In this document: positions 1 through 8,188 of the stretch, one piece after another
Layout: every line of letters starts with the position of its first letter
Numbering within the stretch: position 1 is the stretch's first letter
NCBI GenBank assembly: GCA_900552525.1
Contig: UNSK01000002.1
Coordinates: 1 to 64,000, forward strand
DNA: 64,000 nucleotides
Reading direction: 5' to 3'
DNA from: Candidatus Gastranaerophilales bacterium
Lineage (GTDB): Bacteria; Cyanobacteriota; Vampirovibrionia; Gastranaerophilales; Gastranaerophilaceae
The notes under the pieces: generated by a model
Told to the model about the DNA's origin: nothing
Database searches by the model: none
Seen by the model: only the letters and a program-made list of their open reading frames with translations
Position numbers and translations under genes: made by a program

Positions 1-429
1 CTGGAGTTCTGCAATTATTTCTTCATAGTGCTTTTTCATATTGAGCAGGGCATAATTATATTTTTTTATTAATTTTTCTGTATTGTCTTTTTCAATATAT
101 TTAACTATTGTTTTCGTTTTGGGTTTAATTTCACTTTCAGGCTTAATTTCCTTTTTGACTTTTTCTTCTGCGTCTTTTATTTTAGATTCAGCATCAGTCA
201 CTCTTTTCAAGGCTGTTTCCAGCTCTTTTTTAATTTTTTTGTTTTTTGCTATTGTAATACCCGCAGCAGCTGTTGAAGCTAAAATTCCTGCACCGAGCAA
301 TATCTTTGCAGTGCTGCTCTGGCTTTGTTTTGTAGGGATAACAATTTCTTCTTCAGGCAAAAAGTCAGTTTCAGGTTTATTAATTTCAGACTGTCCGTAG
401 CGTATAGGTGTGATTTGATTGATTTTCAT
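1..429 (-). CDS. Tagged hypothetical membrane-anchored coiled-coil protein (3' end off the window)
   Basis: The first 143 residues are visible; the gene continues past base 1. It starts with the tag-like peptide MKINQITPIRYGQSE. A glycine/alanine-rich hydrophobic stretch follows at about residues 44-65 (a probable membrane segment), then a long Lys/Glu-rich region likely to be a coiled coil (about residues 66-143). I recognise no enzyme family. The promoter-like motif TAGCAAA-N15-GTTTTA lies 35 bases upstream of the ATG, as it does for other tagged genes here. The layout (tag, hydrophobic segment, charged tail) resembles the small protein encoded at 3348-3668. Function unknown. Confidence 0.75.
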   Translation of the reverse strand, partial: MKINQITPIRYGQSEINKPETDFLPEEEIVIPTKQSQSSTAKILLGAGILASTAAAGITIAKNKKIKKELETALKRVTDAESKIKDAEEKVKKEIKPESEIKPKTKTIVKYIEKDNTEKLIKKYNYALLNMKKHYEEIIAELQ

Positions 430-464
430 AGGTATTCCTGCATATTATCATCTGGCATTCAAAC

Positions 465-492
465 TAAAACTCCTGACAAAAATAATTTGCTA
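465..492 (-). promoter_or_regulatory. Promoter-like motif, copy 1
   Basis: On the minus strand TAGCAAA (492-486) and GTTTTA (470-465) are 15 bases apart, ahead of the tagged gene starting at 429. The same pair with T-rich spacing precedes six other genes in the window. This copy also overlaps a hairpin, so it could partly reflect a terminator. Confidence 0.55.
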
Positions 493-503
493 TCAGGAGT
501 TTT
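466..503 (-). terminator. Hairpin downstream of the M49-like peptidase gene
   Basis: Perfect 11-bp arms AAAACTCCTGA (466-476) and TCAGGAGTTTT (493-503) enclose a 16-base loop. It lies just past the stop of the minus-strand gene at 525. The T-tract is only the TTTT of the arm, so termination may be weak, and the hairpin contains motif copy 1. Confidence 0.45.
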
Positions 504-524
504 AATCTTAATTATTCTTTACAA

Positions 525-2417
525 TTAACTCTCTAAAAGTTTGTTGGCAAGTGGAGATTCAACTTTGCCGTTCAGTGTTTTGGAAACTTTTTTAATATTC
601 TGTGCCATTGTTTCCATTTCAGGTGTCCATACGAAGTTATCAAGTACATATTTTTCACCCTTTGAAAAGTCACCTTTCATTTGTACCTGAATAATTTCTT
701 CAAGCATTTTTCTTGCAGTCGGAACCATTTTTTCTATATCTACATTTAAGATTCCTTCTGGTGAAATTTCCATGGCGCCTTCTTTAATAAAATAGTAATT
801 CTGCATTACCGAGCGTACTCTATGAGCCTGTGAGAGCGTTGGCTTAGAAGTCATCATGTTATCTGCTGCATATGTTACTATAATCTGCTTTCTCTGTTCA
901 GGAGTATACATTCCGGCCTCAGTCAGAACATCAAGCATAGCAAGTGAAATCATATCCGCTTTGTTTTCCTCAATAATAGATTTGTATTTGCCTAAACCTT
1001 CTGTTCCGGATTTTGGTCCGAGAGAGTGTCCGTTTTCATGCCCTACTGTAAACCAGTGGTCTGCTTCATCGTTATAATACTGATGAAGTTCCGGATTAAC
1101 AGTAGCAGCCAGTCTTTTTTTCATTTTTTCTCTTGCATCTTCTGAAGTAATCAATCGGATTTGTCTGTGATAAACATTTCTTCTGCCGCCATCCAGTTCC
1201 TTAATAGAAAGCTTGTCATCATTCGGAAGATTTTCGGCTAAGGTTATACCCGCTCTAAATTCGCCTACATCACCTGTTACAGCAACTAAATCAGCATCAA
1301 CCATTGTCTGTTTTGATTCTCTGTCAGGAGAAATATTCTGGATATAATCGTCTTCAAACGGCATATTCTGTGCCATTAGCGGCAAGTAATTTTTTACTCC
1401 TAATATCGCATCTGTTCCTTTTTTGTTTATAATTCCTACACGACCGCCAAGAAAGTCTTTTGCCACTGGAATTATTCCGTTTTCATCCAGTAGAGCTTTC
1501 AATTCCGGATTTTCTACTACAGTTTCAGTCAACTCATCAGAGTAGTTTTCTCTTGTGATAGTGAATTCAAGCGGTGTATCCTGAAGCGTTGCCCACTTTT
1601 TATCAGCATAAGCATCAAGCATAGGATCAGCGGTTCTGAGAGCTTTTGCCTGCAGGATTAAAAATTCGTTGAAATCTGCGTTTGTTGAAGTTTCAGCAGC
1701 TTTTTCAAGCTCAGAGGCCATATATGCAAAATCATCTTTAAATTTATCAACATAATCTGTAGCCACAAGCTCATTTCCGACTCTTTCTACAACAGAGCGC
1801 TGGTTAAGGATTTTTGCAACATCGTCAACCTTGCCGTCTTTAAGCATTTTTATAAGAATTGCGTGAAATTCGTCTTTCTCTAAATCCTGCGGGTAAACAC
1901 CTTTGCCAGGTCGTTCAGAAACTCCTTTTATAAGCTCTATCATGTTGCTTTCTCTATCCAGAGAGCAAACGCCCTTCTGTGCATCAAATAGGATTTTTGT
2001 TAACTTTGCCTGCTCATTGCCTTTTGCAATCTCGGCTTCAAGGTATTCTTTAAACGGCAGGTTGTTAGGATTGTCAAGCTGCATGTTTACTTTATCCAGA
2101 ACCACAGCCGCTTTAACAAGGTGTTTTAAAGCTTCTTTGTCGCCTTCTGCAAGCTCAAGATATTCCGGAGCATCAACAGCAAGCATTTTCTTTGTTGTCA
2201 GGTAATCTTTATGTGTTCTTTTTTCAAGCTCTTCCATTGAAAGATTTAGTTCATAATCTTTTTTGCCTATATTAACATTGTTAATCATACTCATTTTATC
2301 AAGCTCCTTTATTAAATTTTCGGACTTATCTACAGATTTTTGCGGTTCAGGCTCTGTAGATTTTTTCAAACTTTTAAGATTAATACCGGCTATGTTGTTG
2401 ATTGGATTAATCTCCAT
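525..2417 (-). CDS. Peptidase M49 (dipeptidyl-peptidase III-like) zinc hydrolase
   Basis: A 630-residue protein with a zinc-protease signature HENGH at about residues 459-463 (HExxH; the family often has one extra residue), followed by SLGP. About 22 residues later comes the glutamate motif IIEENKADM, matching the second zinc ligand block of M49-like proteins (EE-x-x-AD). The central region fits the short bacterial 'DPP3 family' proteins. No signal peptide is visible; the N-terminus MEINPINNIAG resembles the shared tag. The ATG is preceded by AGGAGG and lies 5 bases after the HD-domain gene, so the two are probably co-transcribed. The substrate is unknown; the assignment rests on motif recall. 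Confidence 0.7.
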   Translation of the reverse strand: MEINPINNIAGINLKSLKKSTEPEPQKSVDKSENLIKELDKMSMINNVNIGKKDYELNLSMEELEKRTHKDYLTTKKMLAVDAPEYLELAEGDKEALKHLVKAAVVLDKVNMQLDNPNNLPFKEYLEAEIAKGNEQAKLTKILFDAQKGVCSLDRESNMIELIKGVSERPGKGVYPQDLEKDEFHAILIKMLKDGKVDDVAKILNQRSVVERVGNELVATDYVDKFKDDFAYMASELEKAAETSTNADFNEFLILQAKALRTADPMLDAYADKKWATLQDTPLEFTITRENYSDELTETVVENPELKALLDENGIIPVAKDFLGGRVGIINKKGTDAILGVKNYLPLMAQNMPFEDDYIQNISPDRESKQTMVDADLVAVTGDVGEFRAGITLAENLPNDDKLSIKELDGGRRNVYHRQIRLITSEDAREKMKKRLAATVNPELHQYYNDEADHWFTVGHENGHSLGPKSGTEGLGKYKSIIEENKADMISLAMLDVLTEAGMYTPEQRKQIIVTYAADNMMTSKPTLSQAHRVRSVMQNYYFIKEGAMEISPEGILNVDIEKMVPTARKMLEEIIQVQMKGDFSKGEKYVLDNFVWTPEMETMAQNIKKVSKTLNGKVESPLANKLLES

Positions 2418-2421
2418 AAAA

Positions 2422-3255
2422 TTATCCTCCTAACATTGCCACATTTGTTTTACCGAATTTTGCAGACAAATCGTCAATATGGTGGATTAAATAAACAAAC
2501 GGCTCTAAGTCTTTTTCGTTCAAATCAACAATTGCCCCCCAATCGGCCCTACCGTGATGAGCAGCAATCATTTTTGCCACACGCTTAAAGCCTGCTGTCA
2601 TGCAAATTGAAAAGCCGTATTGAGAATGTGAAATCCATTCTTTGCGGAAGTTTTCATCATAGTCAATCAGTCCGGATTCAAGATCTATAGTGTATTCAAA
2701 TATCTTCCCGATATCATGCAGAAGGCATGCTGCATAAACTTCATCACGGTTTACACGCTGAAAAAATGCATCCATATTTATTTCTGCATACTTCAAGCAC
2801 TCGAGAGTGTGCACCATTAAGCCGCCTATGTAATTGTGGTGCATAAGTTTTGCTGCAGGCATAACAAGGATTTTATCCTTGTTTGCAGTATAGATTTCAA
2901 GAACAAAGTTCTTGAGTTTTTCATCTTTAATTTTATTAATGTATTCTATGAGATTCTCAAACTCTTTTTCCCGTTCTTTTTCATCAAGTCCGGTTTTAGC
3001 TTCTTTGATTAATTCAAGTGCTGATACCAGACAATTATTATATTTTTCGTTAAAAGAACCGGCAACAATTCGCAGTAAATTACCGCATCTAAATAACTTT
3101 GTATCCATTCTGTTCAGGGCTTCTTCCCATAGAATACAATTCAAAAATTCTCCGGTCTGCGGGTCTTTTAATTGCAGTTTGCCCATTTTGCTTCCGGATT
3201 TAGTATCGCCGATTGAAAAAGTAACGACTTCGTAAGTAATATCGGTGCTAAACAT
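2422..3255 (-). CDS. OB-fold/HD-domain phosphohydrolase, YhaM-like 3'-5' exoribonuclease
   Basis: Of 277 residues, the N-terminal part (about 1-90) looks like an OB-type nucleic-acid-binding domain. The C-terminal half carries HD-superfamily motifs: H in GGLMVHTLE, the HD pair in ACLLHDIGKIFE, AAHHGR, and the late HHIDD. This order matches YhaM/CBF1-type 3'-5' exoribonucleases. I chose the ATG at 3255 because AGGAGA precedes it by about six bases; the frame is open 20 codons further upstream without such a site. It is followed directly by the peptidase gene. Likely role: cytoplasmic RNA (or ssDNA) 3'-end trimming, by family analogy. Confidence 0.75.
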   Translation of the reverse strand: MFSTDITYEVVTFSIGDTKSGSKMGKLQLKDPQTGEFLNCILWEEALNRMDTKLFRCGNLLRIVAGSFNEKYNNCLVSALELIKEAKTGLDEKEREKEFENLIEYINKIKDEKLKNFVLEIYTANKDKILVMPAAKLMHHNYIGGLMVHTLECLKYAEINMDAFFQRVNRDEVYAACLLHDIGKIFEYTIDLESGLIDYDENFRKEWISHSQYGFSICMTAGFKRVAKMIAAHHGRADWGAIVDLNEKDLEPFVYLIHHIDDLSAKFGKTNVAMLGG

Positions 3256-3289
3256 TCTTATTCTCCTGATTATTGCTATATTATAGCAC

Positions 3290-3320
3290 AAAAAAAGAAT
3301 TGAATTAATGTTCAATTCTT
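3290..3320 (-). terminator. Intrinsic terminator after the gene at 3348-3668
   Basis: Perfect 10-bp AT-rich arms AAGAATTGAA (3295-3304) and TTCAATTCTT (3311-3320) with a six-base loop, followed on the minus strand by a T-run. It sits between two minus-strand genes. A TATAAT-like box for the HD-domain gene lies just downstream (about 3278-3285). Confidence 0.6.
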
Positions 3321-3347
3321 CCTCTTTGTGTTTGTTAAAGCCTGATA

Positions 3348-3668
3348 CTATTCATTTGGTTTTTTATCATTTTTATTTTTTGGGTTAGTATCTTCAACGG
3401 CTTTGCCAAGCATTCCGCCGGCAACTCCTGTCGTAGCAGCATAAGCAGCCATAACAAGCGGTGCAGCAGCTCCTCCGCTAAGGATAGTGACGGCTCCAAG
3501 CCCTAAAAGTGCTCCAATACCAAATCCTTTAGCTGTTTCGTGTGCTTTAAAAGCAACTGAATCAGATTTTGGTTCGGTTTGCGGTTCACTAACCCTTGCA
3601 TTTCGGCTTCTGTTGATTTTTGAAACAGTACGAGAAGGCTCGTAATTTCGGATAGCAGTGATTTTCAT
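3348..3668 (-). CDS. Small tagged hypothetical protein with glycine-rich membrane segment
   Basis: A 106-residue protein starting MKITAIRNYEPSRT, with SVAFKAH after a polar linker, which resembles the shared N-terminal tag followed by an aromatic residue. A long Gly/Ala-rich hydrophobic region (about residues 55-90) could insert in a membrane or form a glycine-zipper. The end is basic and hydrophilic. I chose the ATG at 3668 because GAGGG precedes it. A conventional TTGACA-N17-TAATGT promoter can be read upstream (about 3700-3730, minus strand), not the TAGCAAA motif. Function unknown. Confidence 0.65.
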   Translation of the reverse strand: MKITAIRNYEPSRTVSKINRSRNARVSEPQTEPKSDSVAFKAHETAKGFGIGALLGLGAVTILSGGAAAPLVMAAYAATTGVAGGMLGKAVEDTNPKNKNDKKPNE

Positions 3669-3817
3669 AATCAAACCCTCGTTTTTAACACACTCATGCA
3701 CATTACTACAAATATATTGTTTTGTCAATAGTTTCGTCACGAATATTTACATAAGCCGCTGAAACTAGCCGGAAGGGGAATAAAAAAAATTACAGCTGTG
3801 GTTATCATATAGTTGCT

Positions 3818-5392
3818 ATGAATTACAATTATAATGAAGATTATCAATATGACAGCTGCGTTTCGCAGGGTATATGCTCGGTTAATCCGAGAACATCATC
3901 ACTACAGGAGGTACTGATTTTGTATCTCAAGCTCACTGCATATTATGCACTAAAGCTTTATGAGAACGGCGGGTCGGATGAAAAGGCCAGAAATATTATT
4001 ATGAATACGATTTCTGTTATGGTTTCTAACTTTGAGTTCTCGGAAAAGGACTTTGAAGCTCTGGCTAACGGGTTTAAGAATATTTTGCCTCCATTGATTA
4101 AAAAATATGAATCTCTGGCAAATGTAAAAGATGATATTCCTGAATCACTGAAATCTGTTTTAAAACTTGATGAAAAAGCAGATATCATCAGGTCTATAAA
4201 ACTCGGCGAGCAGGAGTTCTTAAAAAAAGCAAAGGAAATTTCGGCTGAATCAAGAGATTTATACAAAATTTTGTTTGTTCTGGCTAAGAGTATTTGTATT
4301 AACGTGCTGGATTTAGAGAGTTTCGGGGTTGATGCAGAGGACGGTTATCTTTCTATTTTAAAGCTTCTTAATTCCCTGAATGCGGATGAGCAAAATCCTG
4401 AAAAAATAAAAGCCTTAATAGAAGAGATGGCAGAGATGGATGATCGTCTTATGAGAACTCTTCAAAAAGCTCGTGAAGAAAGATATGGAAAACCGGAAGT
4501 TGCTGAAGTTTCTTACACTACGACTCCGGGCAAGGCAATCCTTGTTGTAGGTTCAAATATAAGAGAACTCGAGGATGTTCTGGAGGCTGTAAAAGGCAAA
4601 GAAATAGATGTTTATACACATGACGAAATGATGCTTGCAAATACTTTTCCTAAATTCAGAGAATATTCAAATCTGAAAGGACAGTACGGGCAAGGGATAG
4701 AAAATTGTCTTCTCGATTTTGCGACATTCCCGGGGCCTATAATACTTACGCGGCATTCGCTTTATAATGTTGAACATCTTTATCGAGGGCTTTTATATAC
4801 TACTGATTTTGCAAGTTCCAAGGGGGTTATACCAATAAAGGATAAAGATTTCTCTGATGTTATAAAATCTGCTGAAAAAGCAAAAGGGTTTAAAACTGGC
4901 AGGCCTTGTGAAACAGTAACTATCGGGTTTAATTATGATGAAGTTATTGCAAAGATAAAAGAAAAAGCAGGTAAATTCTCACGTGTGTTCATAATCGGGC
5001 TTGGAGCTTATACGCTTGAGCAGAAAGCATATTTTGAAAAACTTTTTTCTCAGGTGCCGGATGATGTCTTAATTGTGTCGCTTTCATACTGTATACAGCG
5101 CGATAATATCATTTGTCTGAATGCGTGTTTTGACTCATATGCCGTGACAAGGCTTACTGAAGCATTAAGCAAAGAGCTGGCTCTTCCGGTGACTGTATTT
5201 TTCCCGAAATGTGACAGACATACAATTTCACAGATGGTTTATCTCACAAAGACAGAAAATGTAGATTTATATGTAGGAAAATGTACGCCTATTATGCTGA
5301 ATCCAAATATGATTACAACATTCCAAAAAGCTTTTGGGATAAAAGGCTTAACCTCCGTTAAGAAAGATTTGGATGAAATTTTGAAAAAATAG
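3818..5392 (+). CDS. Degenerate hybrid-cluster-protein (prismane, Hcp) homologue
   Basis: The 524 residues align along their whole length with Hcp: LQEVLILYLK near the start, VYTHDEM, a GPIILT block, NACFDSY and a GKCTPIMLNPN block near the end. Compared from memory with Desulfovibrio Hcp, key cluster ligands are replaced: the SGHDL histidine is Ser, the TTNC cysteine is Ser, the AGCDG cysteine is Leu, and the WYEQ glutamate is not conserved. The YTH-x-E glutamate and two late cysteines remain. Of four N-terminal 4Fe-4S cysteines only C14 and C20 remain. Hydroxylamine or NO reduction therefore cannot be assumed. It is followed by a CpaE-like ATPase gene 59 bases downstream. Confidence 0.75.
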   Translation: MNYNYNEDYQYDSCVSQGICSVNPRTSSLQEVLILYLKLTAYYALKLYENGGSDEKARNIIMNTISVMVSNFEFSEKDFEALANGFKNILPPLIKKYESLANVKDDIPESLKSVLKLDEKADIIRSIKLGEQEFLKKAKEISAESRDLYKILFVLAKSICINVLDLESFGVDAEDGYLSILKLLNSLNADEQNPEKIKALIEEMAEMDDRLMRTLQKAREERYGKPEVAEVSYTTTPGKAILVVGSNIRELEDVLEAVKGKEIDVYTHDEMMLANTFPKFREYSNLKGQYGQGIENCLLDFATFPGPIILTRHSLYNVEHLYRGLLYTTDFASSKGVIPIKDKDFSDVIKSAEKAKGFKTGRPCETVTIGFNYDEVIAKIKEKAGKFSRVFIIGLGAYTLEQKAYFEKLFSQVPDDVLIVSLSYCIQRDNIICLNACFDSYAVTRLTEALSKELALPVTVFFPKCDRHTISQMVYLTKTENVDLYVGKCTPIMLNPNMITTFQKAFGIKGLTSVKKDLDEILKK

Positions 5393-5451
5393 CTCATTGT
5401 TCTTATAAGTAATTTGCTGTATAAATATTATAGAAAGACGAGAGGTTATGC

Positions 5452-6600
5452 ATGCAAAATTCTACTGTGTTTGTTCTGGATAGAAATGAGAACTCAAGAG
5501 AGATTATAAAATCATTTATAGAAAATCTTGATTTCGTAAGCGAGGTTAAGCTTTATGGAGATTATAATAAAGGTTATGAAGATATAAAGCTTGCCGAAAA
5601 TCCTCTTGTAATTCTGGATATTTCTGAGGATTTTGCAGGGCTTGACGAGATTGCAGGAAAGCTGAAACTCGTTACTTCTAAAATAATAATTACCTCTGTC
5701 AACTATTCGACAAATACTATAATAAAAGCATTGCGTCTTGGAGCAAAGGAGTTTTTGCCAAAACCTGTTTTAAGAGAAGATTTAGTAAGAGTGCTTTCAA
5801 TGCTTGCAAGTATTTCTCCGGAAAACGAAGTTTCGCAGTCAAAGATTATAACAGTTTATTCTAATAAAGGCGGTATAGGCAAAACGACTATTGCTGTTAA
5901 TCTTGCAGCAGAGCTTGCAAAGGTTACAAAAGATAAGGTGGCACTTGTGGATTTGAACCTCCAGCTCGGAGATATTTCAACTTTCTTAAACCTTAATCCG
6001 CCTTTTGATGTCAATTATGTTATAAGAAGGCTGATTGATAAGGAAGAAAACATTCTTATTAAGGGGTTTGAAAAGTATAAAGACTTGTCTTTATACGTAC
6101 TTTCGGATCCGAGCTATATTGAGCAGTCGGAAAGTATAACTACACAGCAGATTACAACATTGTTTTCTGCTCTCAAAAAAGTTTTTCCATATATCGTTGT
6201 TGATATGTCATCAAATATCGACCCGATATCTTTAAAAATTCTGGACAGCTCTGATTGGATTATGTTTACTACAATTGTTAATATACCGGCAATTCGTAAT
6301 GCACAGCGCTGCTTAAATCTTTTCCGTTCCAGAAAATATCCTTCAAATAAGGTTAAAATAGTTATTAACCGGTATATGGAAAATGACGAAATCAAGATTG
6401 AAGATATTGAGAATACGCTTGGTGAGTCTGTTTACTGGAAGATACCTAACAATTACTTTACCATAATGGAAGCAATTAATAAGGGTGTAAGTATTTCGGA
6501 AGTAAATGCTGAGTCGAATATTGGAAATAGTTTCAGAGATTTTGCTGCAAAAGTTTCTGATGATATAATCGAGCAGTCTGTAGTACAGTACAGAGTTTAG
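5452..6600 (+). CDS. CpaE/TadZ-like receiver-domain MinD/ParA ATPase
   Basis: A 382-residue protein. Residues 1-120 form a receiver-like (CheY fold) domain, with VILDIS at the phosphoacceptor strand and KEFLPKP near the end of the domain. Residues about 130-375 form a MinD/ParA ATPase with a deviant Walker A (SNKGGIGKTT), VALVDLNLQLGD and IVVDMS. This two-domain build matches CpaE/TadZ, which position pilus or secretion machinery at the cell pole. No tad pilus genes are adjacent, but a pilMNO set lies 6 kb downstream. Eight bases separate it from the next gene, suggesting an operon. Confidence 0.8.
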   Translation: MQNSTVFVLDRNENSREIIKSFIENLDFVSEVKLYGDYNKGYEDIKLAENPLVILDISEDFAGLDEIAGKLKLVTSKIIITSVNYSTNTIIKALRLGAKEFLPKPVLREDLVRVLSMLASISPENEVSQSKIITVYSNKGGIGKTTIAVNLAAELAKVTKDKVALVDLNLQLGDISTFLNLNPPFDVNYVIRRLIDKEENILIKGFEKYKDLSLYVLSDPSYIEQSESITTQQITTLFSALKKVFPYIVVDMSSNIDPISLKILDSSDWIMFTTIVNIPAIRNAQRCLNLFRSRKYPSNKVKIVINRYMENDEIKIEDIENTLGESVYWKIPNNYFTIMEAINKGVSISEVNAESNIGNSFRDFAAKVSDDIIEQSVVQYRV

Positions 6601-6608
6601 GAGAGTTC

Positions 6609-7430
6609 ATGCTAAATTGTATAAAAGAGAGTTTTAACCTTACAAATAAATATATAATACTTGCGACACCGTTAATTTTATTTTCGCTGCTCTCAAGCTT
6701 ATACATCCTGTTTTCGCTGGGCGGAAATCTAGTAAGTCTGCTTATTGCGCTTGTACTGTTTATACTTATGCTTGCGGCGTTTATTTCCGGCTGGTCTTTT
6801 ATGCTTAAAACCTGTGTACAGGAGCCGGAACGGGATGACCCTAATTCTCTTATTAAAGATTTTCCTGCCGGTGTTGGTGAATATTTTCTGTCCGTTTTAG
6901 GACTTATTTTTATTGTTGCTGTTCTATCAATCGGAGTACTTGGTGCTTCTTATGCTGCCGGCATGAAGCTAATAGGCAATATAGGAATATCATCAACAGC
7001 AATGTCGGGTGCTCTTGAGTCTACGGTTGCGTTGAAATCTTTTCTTATGTCGCTTACAGACGAACAGCTGTTTAGACTTAATGCATGGAATTTACTCCTG
7101 TTAATAACAATGGGGCTTGAGTATTTCTTGATTTTATTTTATATTCCTGCAATGTTTTTTAAGTCAAAAAATCCTTTCAAAGCACTGTTTTTAGCGTTAA
7201 AAGATTTATTTAGTAAAAAGTTTTTCGAAAATCTTGGCTTGTATTTAATTCTTTTTATCTCATACTCTATTCTGTCAATTTTGACTACGATTTTCGGATT
7301 AAATGTGATAACCCACTTTATTTTTACACTTATAAATTTCTATTATATGGTGTTTATTGCGGTTCTTGTATTTAATTATTATTACGTAAATTTTGTTAAA
7401 ATCGGCGGAAAGCTTGACCAAAGAATTTAG
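6609..7430 (+). CDS. Multi-pass membrane protein, unknown function
   Basis: 273 residues with about six hydrophobic segments, including residues 17-35, 40-63, 95-118, 160-185, 205-230 and 235-260. A cytoplasm-like acidic loop follows segment two. There are no catalytic motifs I can recognise. The layout resembles DUF-type 'glycerophosphoryl diester phosphodiesterase membrane domain'-like proteins, but I would not assign that. It starts eight bases after the CpaE-like ATPase and is probably co-transcribed with it. Its stop codon overlaps the stop of the convergent gene by four bases. Confidence 0.7.
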   Translation: MLNCIKESFNLTNKYIILATPLILFSLLSSLYILFSLGGNLVSLLIALVLFILMLAAFISGWSFMLKTCVQEPERDDPNSLIKDFPAGVGEYFLSVLGLIFIVAVLSIGVLGASYAAGMKLIGNIGISSTAMSGALESTVALKSFLMSLTDEQLFRLNAWNLLLLITMGLEYFLILFYIPAMFFKSKNPFKALFLALKDLFSKKFFENLGLYLILFISYSILSILTTIFGLNVITHFIFTLINFYYMVFIAVLVFNYYYVNFVKIGGKLDQRI

Positions 7431-8152
7431 CGTTTTATATAGACATTGTTCATTCCAATTTCAACAAAACCTCGAGATTTTAACAAATCAGGTGTATTAG
7501 AGCGGTAATCAAAATCTCCTGTTATAATAAGTGAATTATCTCCAATATTCTGATATAAATTTGAGGCAAGCTGCTCTCGTTCGGCCGGTGTCAGATAAGG
7601 CCAAAAGTTGCGGCATAGGATTACTGTATTATCCGGAAGTTTTTCGGAAGTGTCTTTTAATATATCTGCCTGTGAAAAATTAACTTTACTTTTAATATTT
7701 TCTTTTGGAATTAAAACTAAATCATTGTTTGGATTTGCTGGCTTGCCCAGAGTGAAAAAGGTGGTCAGTTGATTTTTTGTATAGTGATTAATTCTGTACA
7801 TCTCATTAAGCTTAATACCGAGGCGCCCTCTGTTTGCACTTTCTATATTATCGAAATCAATATCTTTTGCCTGTATGGGAAAGAATTTTTTTGCTTCTTT
7901 TCCTAGAATTTGAATGAGTTTGACTGCAAGAGTGTATGGTTCCTGTCCGTTGGAACAGGCATGGTTAAGTACATTAACTTTTTGTACTGTTTTATATTTT
8001 TCTCCAAGCAGCTCCGCAAGACAAGTCCAATTTAAATCTTCTCTGAAAAAGTAAGTTGTGGTTTTGTACAAAAATTTCCCGCTTTTATTGAAAACTTCGC
8101 GGTTATTGCCTCTGTAAGCAGGGTTATAAGTTTGAACGGGTGATATAAACAT
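7427..8152 (-). CDS. Tagged CheR-like SAM-dependent methyltransferase
   Basis: 241 residues. After the tag MFISPVQTYNPAYRGN come CheR-family methyltransferase motifs: HACSNGQEPYTLAV (SAM-binding motif I, normally GCSTGEEPYS), AKDIDFDNIESANRG (motif II) and ILCRNFWPYLTP (normally FCRNVLIYF). The usual N-terminal all-alpha CheR domain is short or missing. No chemotaxis genes are nearby, so the target need not be a chemoreceptor. The start codon has no Shine-Dalgarno sequence; instead motif copy 2 ends six bases before it, suggesting a leaderless transcript. Confidence 0.75.
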   Translation of the reverse strand: MFISPVQTYNPAYRGNNREVFNKSGKFLYKTTTYFFREDLNWTCLAELLGEKYKTVQKVNVLNHACSNGQEPYTLAVKLIQILGKEAKKFFPIQAKDIDFDNIESANRGRLGIKLNEMYRINHYTKNQLTTFFTLGKPANPNNDLVLIPKENIKSKVNFSQADILKDTSEKLPDNTVILCRNFWPYLTPAEREQLASNLYQNIGDNSLIITGDFDYRSNTPDLLKSRGFVEIGMNNVYIKR

Positions 8153-8158
8153 AATAAT

Positions 8159-8186
8159 TTAAACCCGGTAAAATATTTTTTTGCCT
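8159..8186 (-). promoter_or_regulatory. Promoter-like motif, copy 2
   Basis: AGGCAAA (8186-8180), 15 bases, then GTTTAA (8164-8159) on the minus strand, filling the 36-base gap between the TPR gene and the CheR-like gene. Only six bases separate it from the ATG. Confidence 0.55.
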
Positions 8187-8188
8187 GT

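Noticed and set aside
83..400. Plus-strand reading frame of about 105 codons
   Set aside because: It is antisense to the tagged gene at 1-429, begins with TTG, and has no ribosome site; the minus-strand protein has clear tag and domain features.
5400..5415. Further copy of the TAGCAAA motif (TTTGCTG near 5405)
   Set aside because: It lies in the 5393-5451 gap, but on the minus strand no gene starts downstream of it and the GTTTTA box is missing at the right distance.
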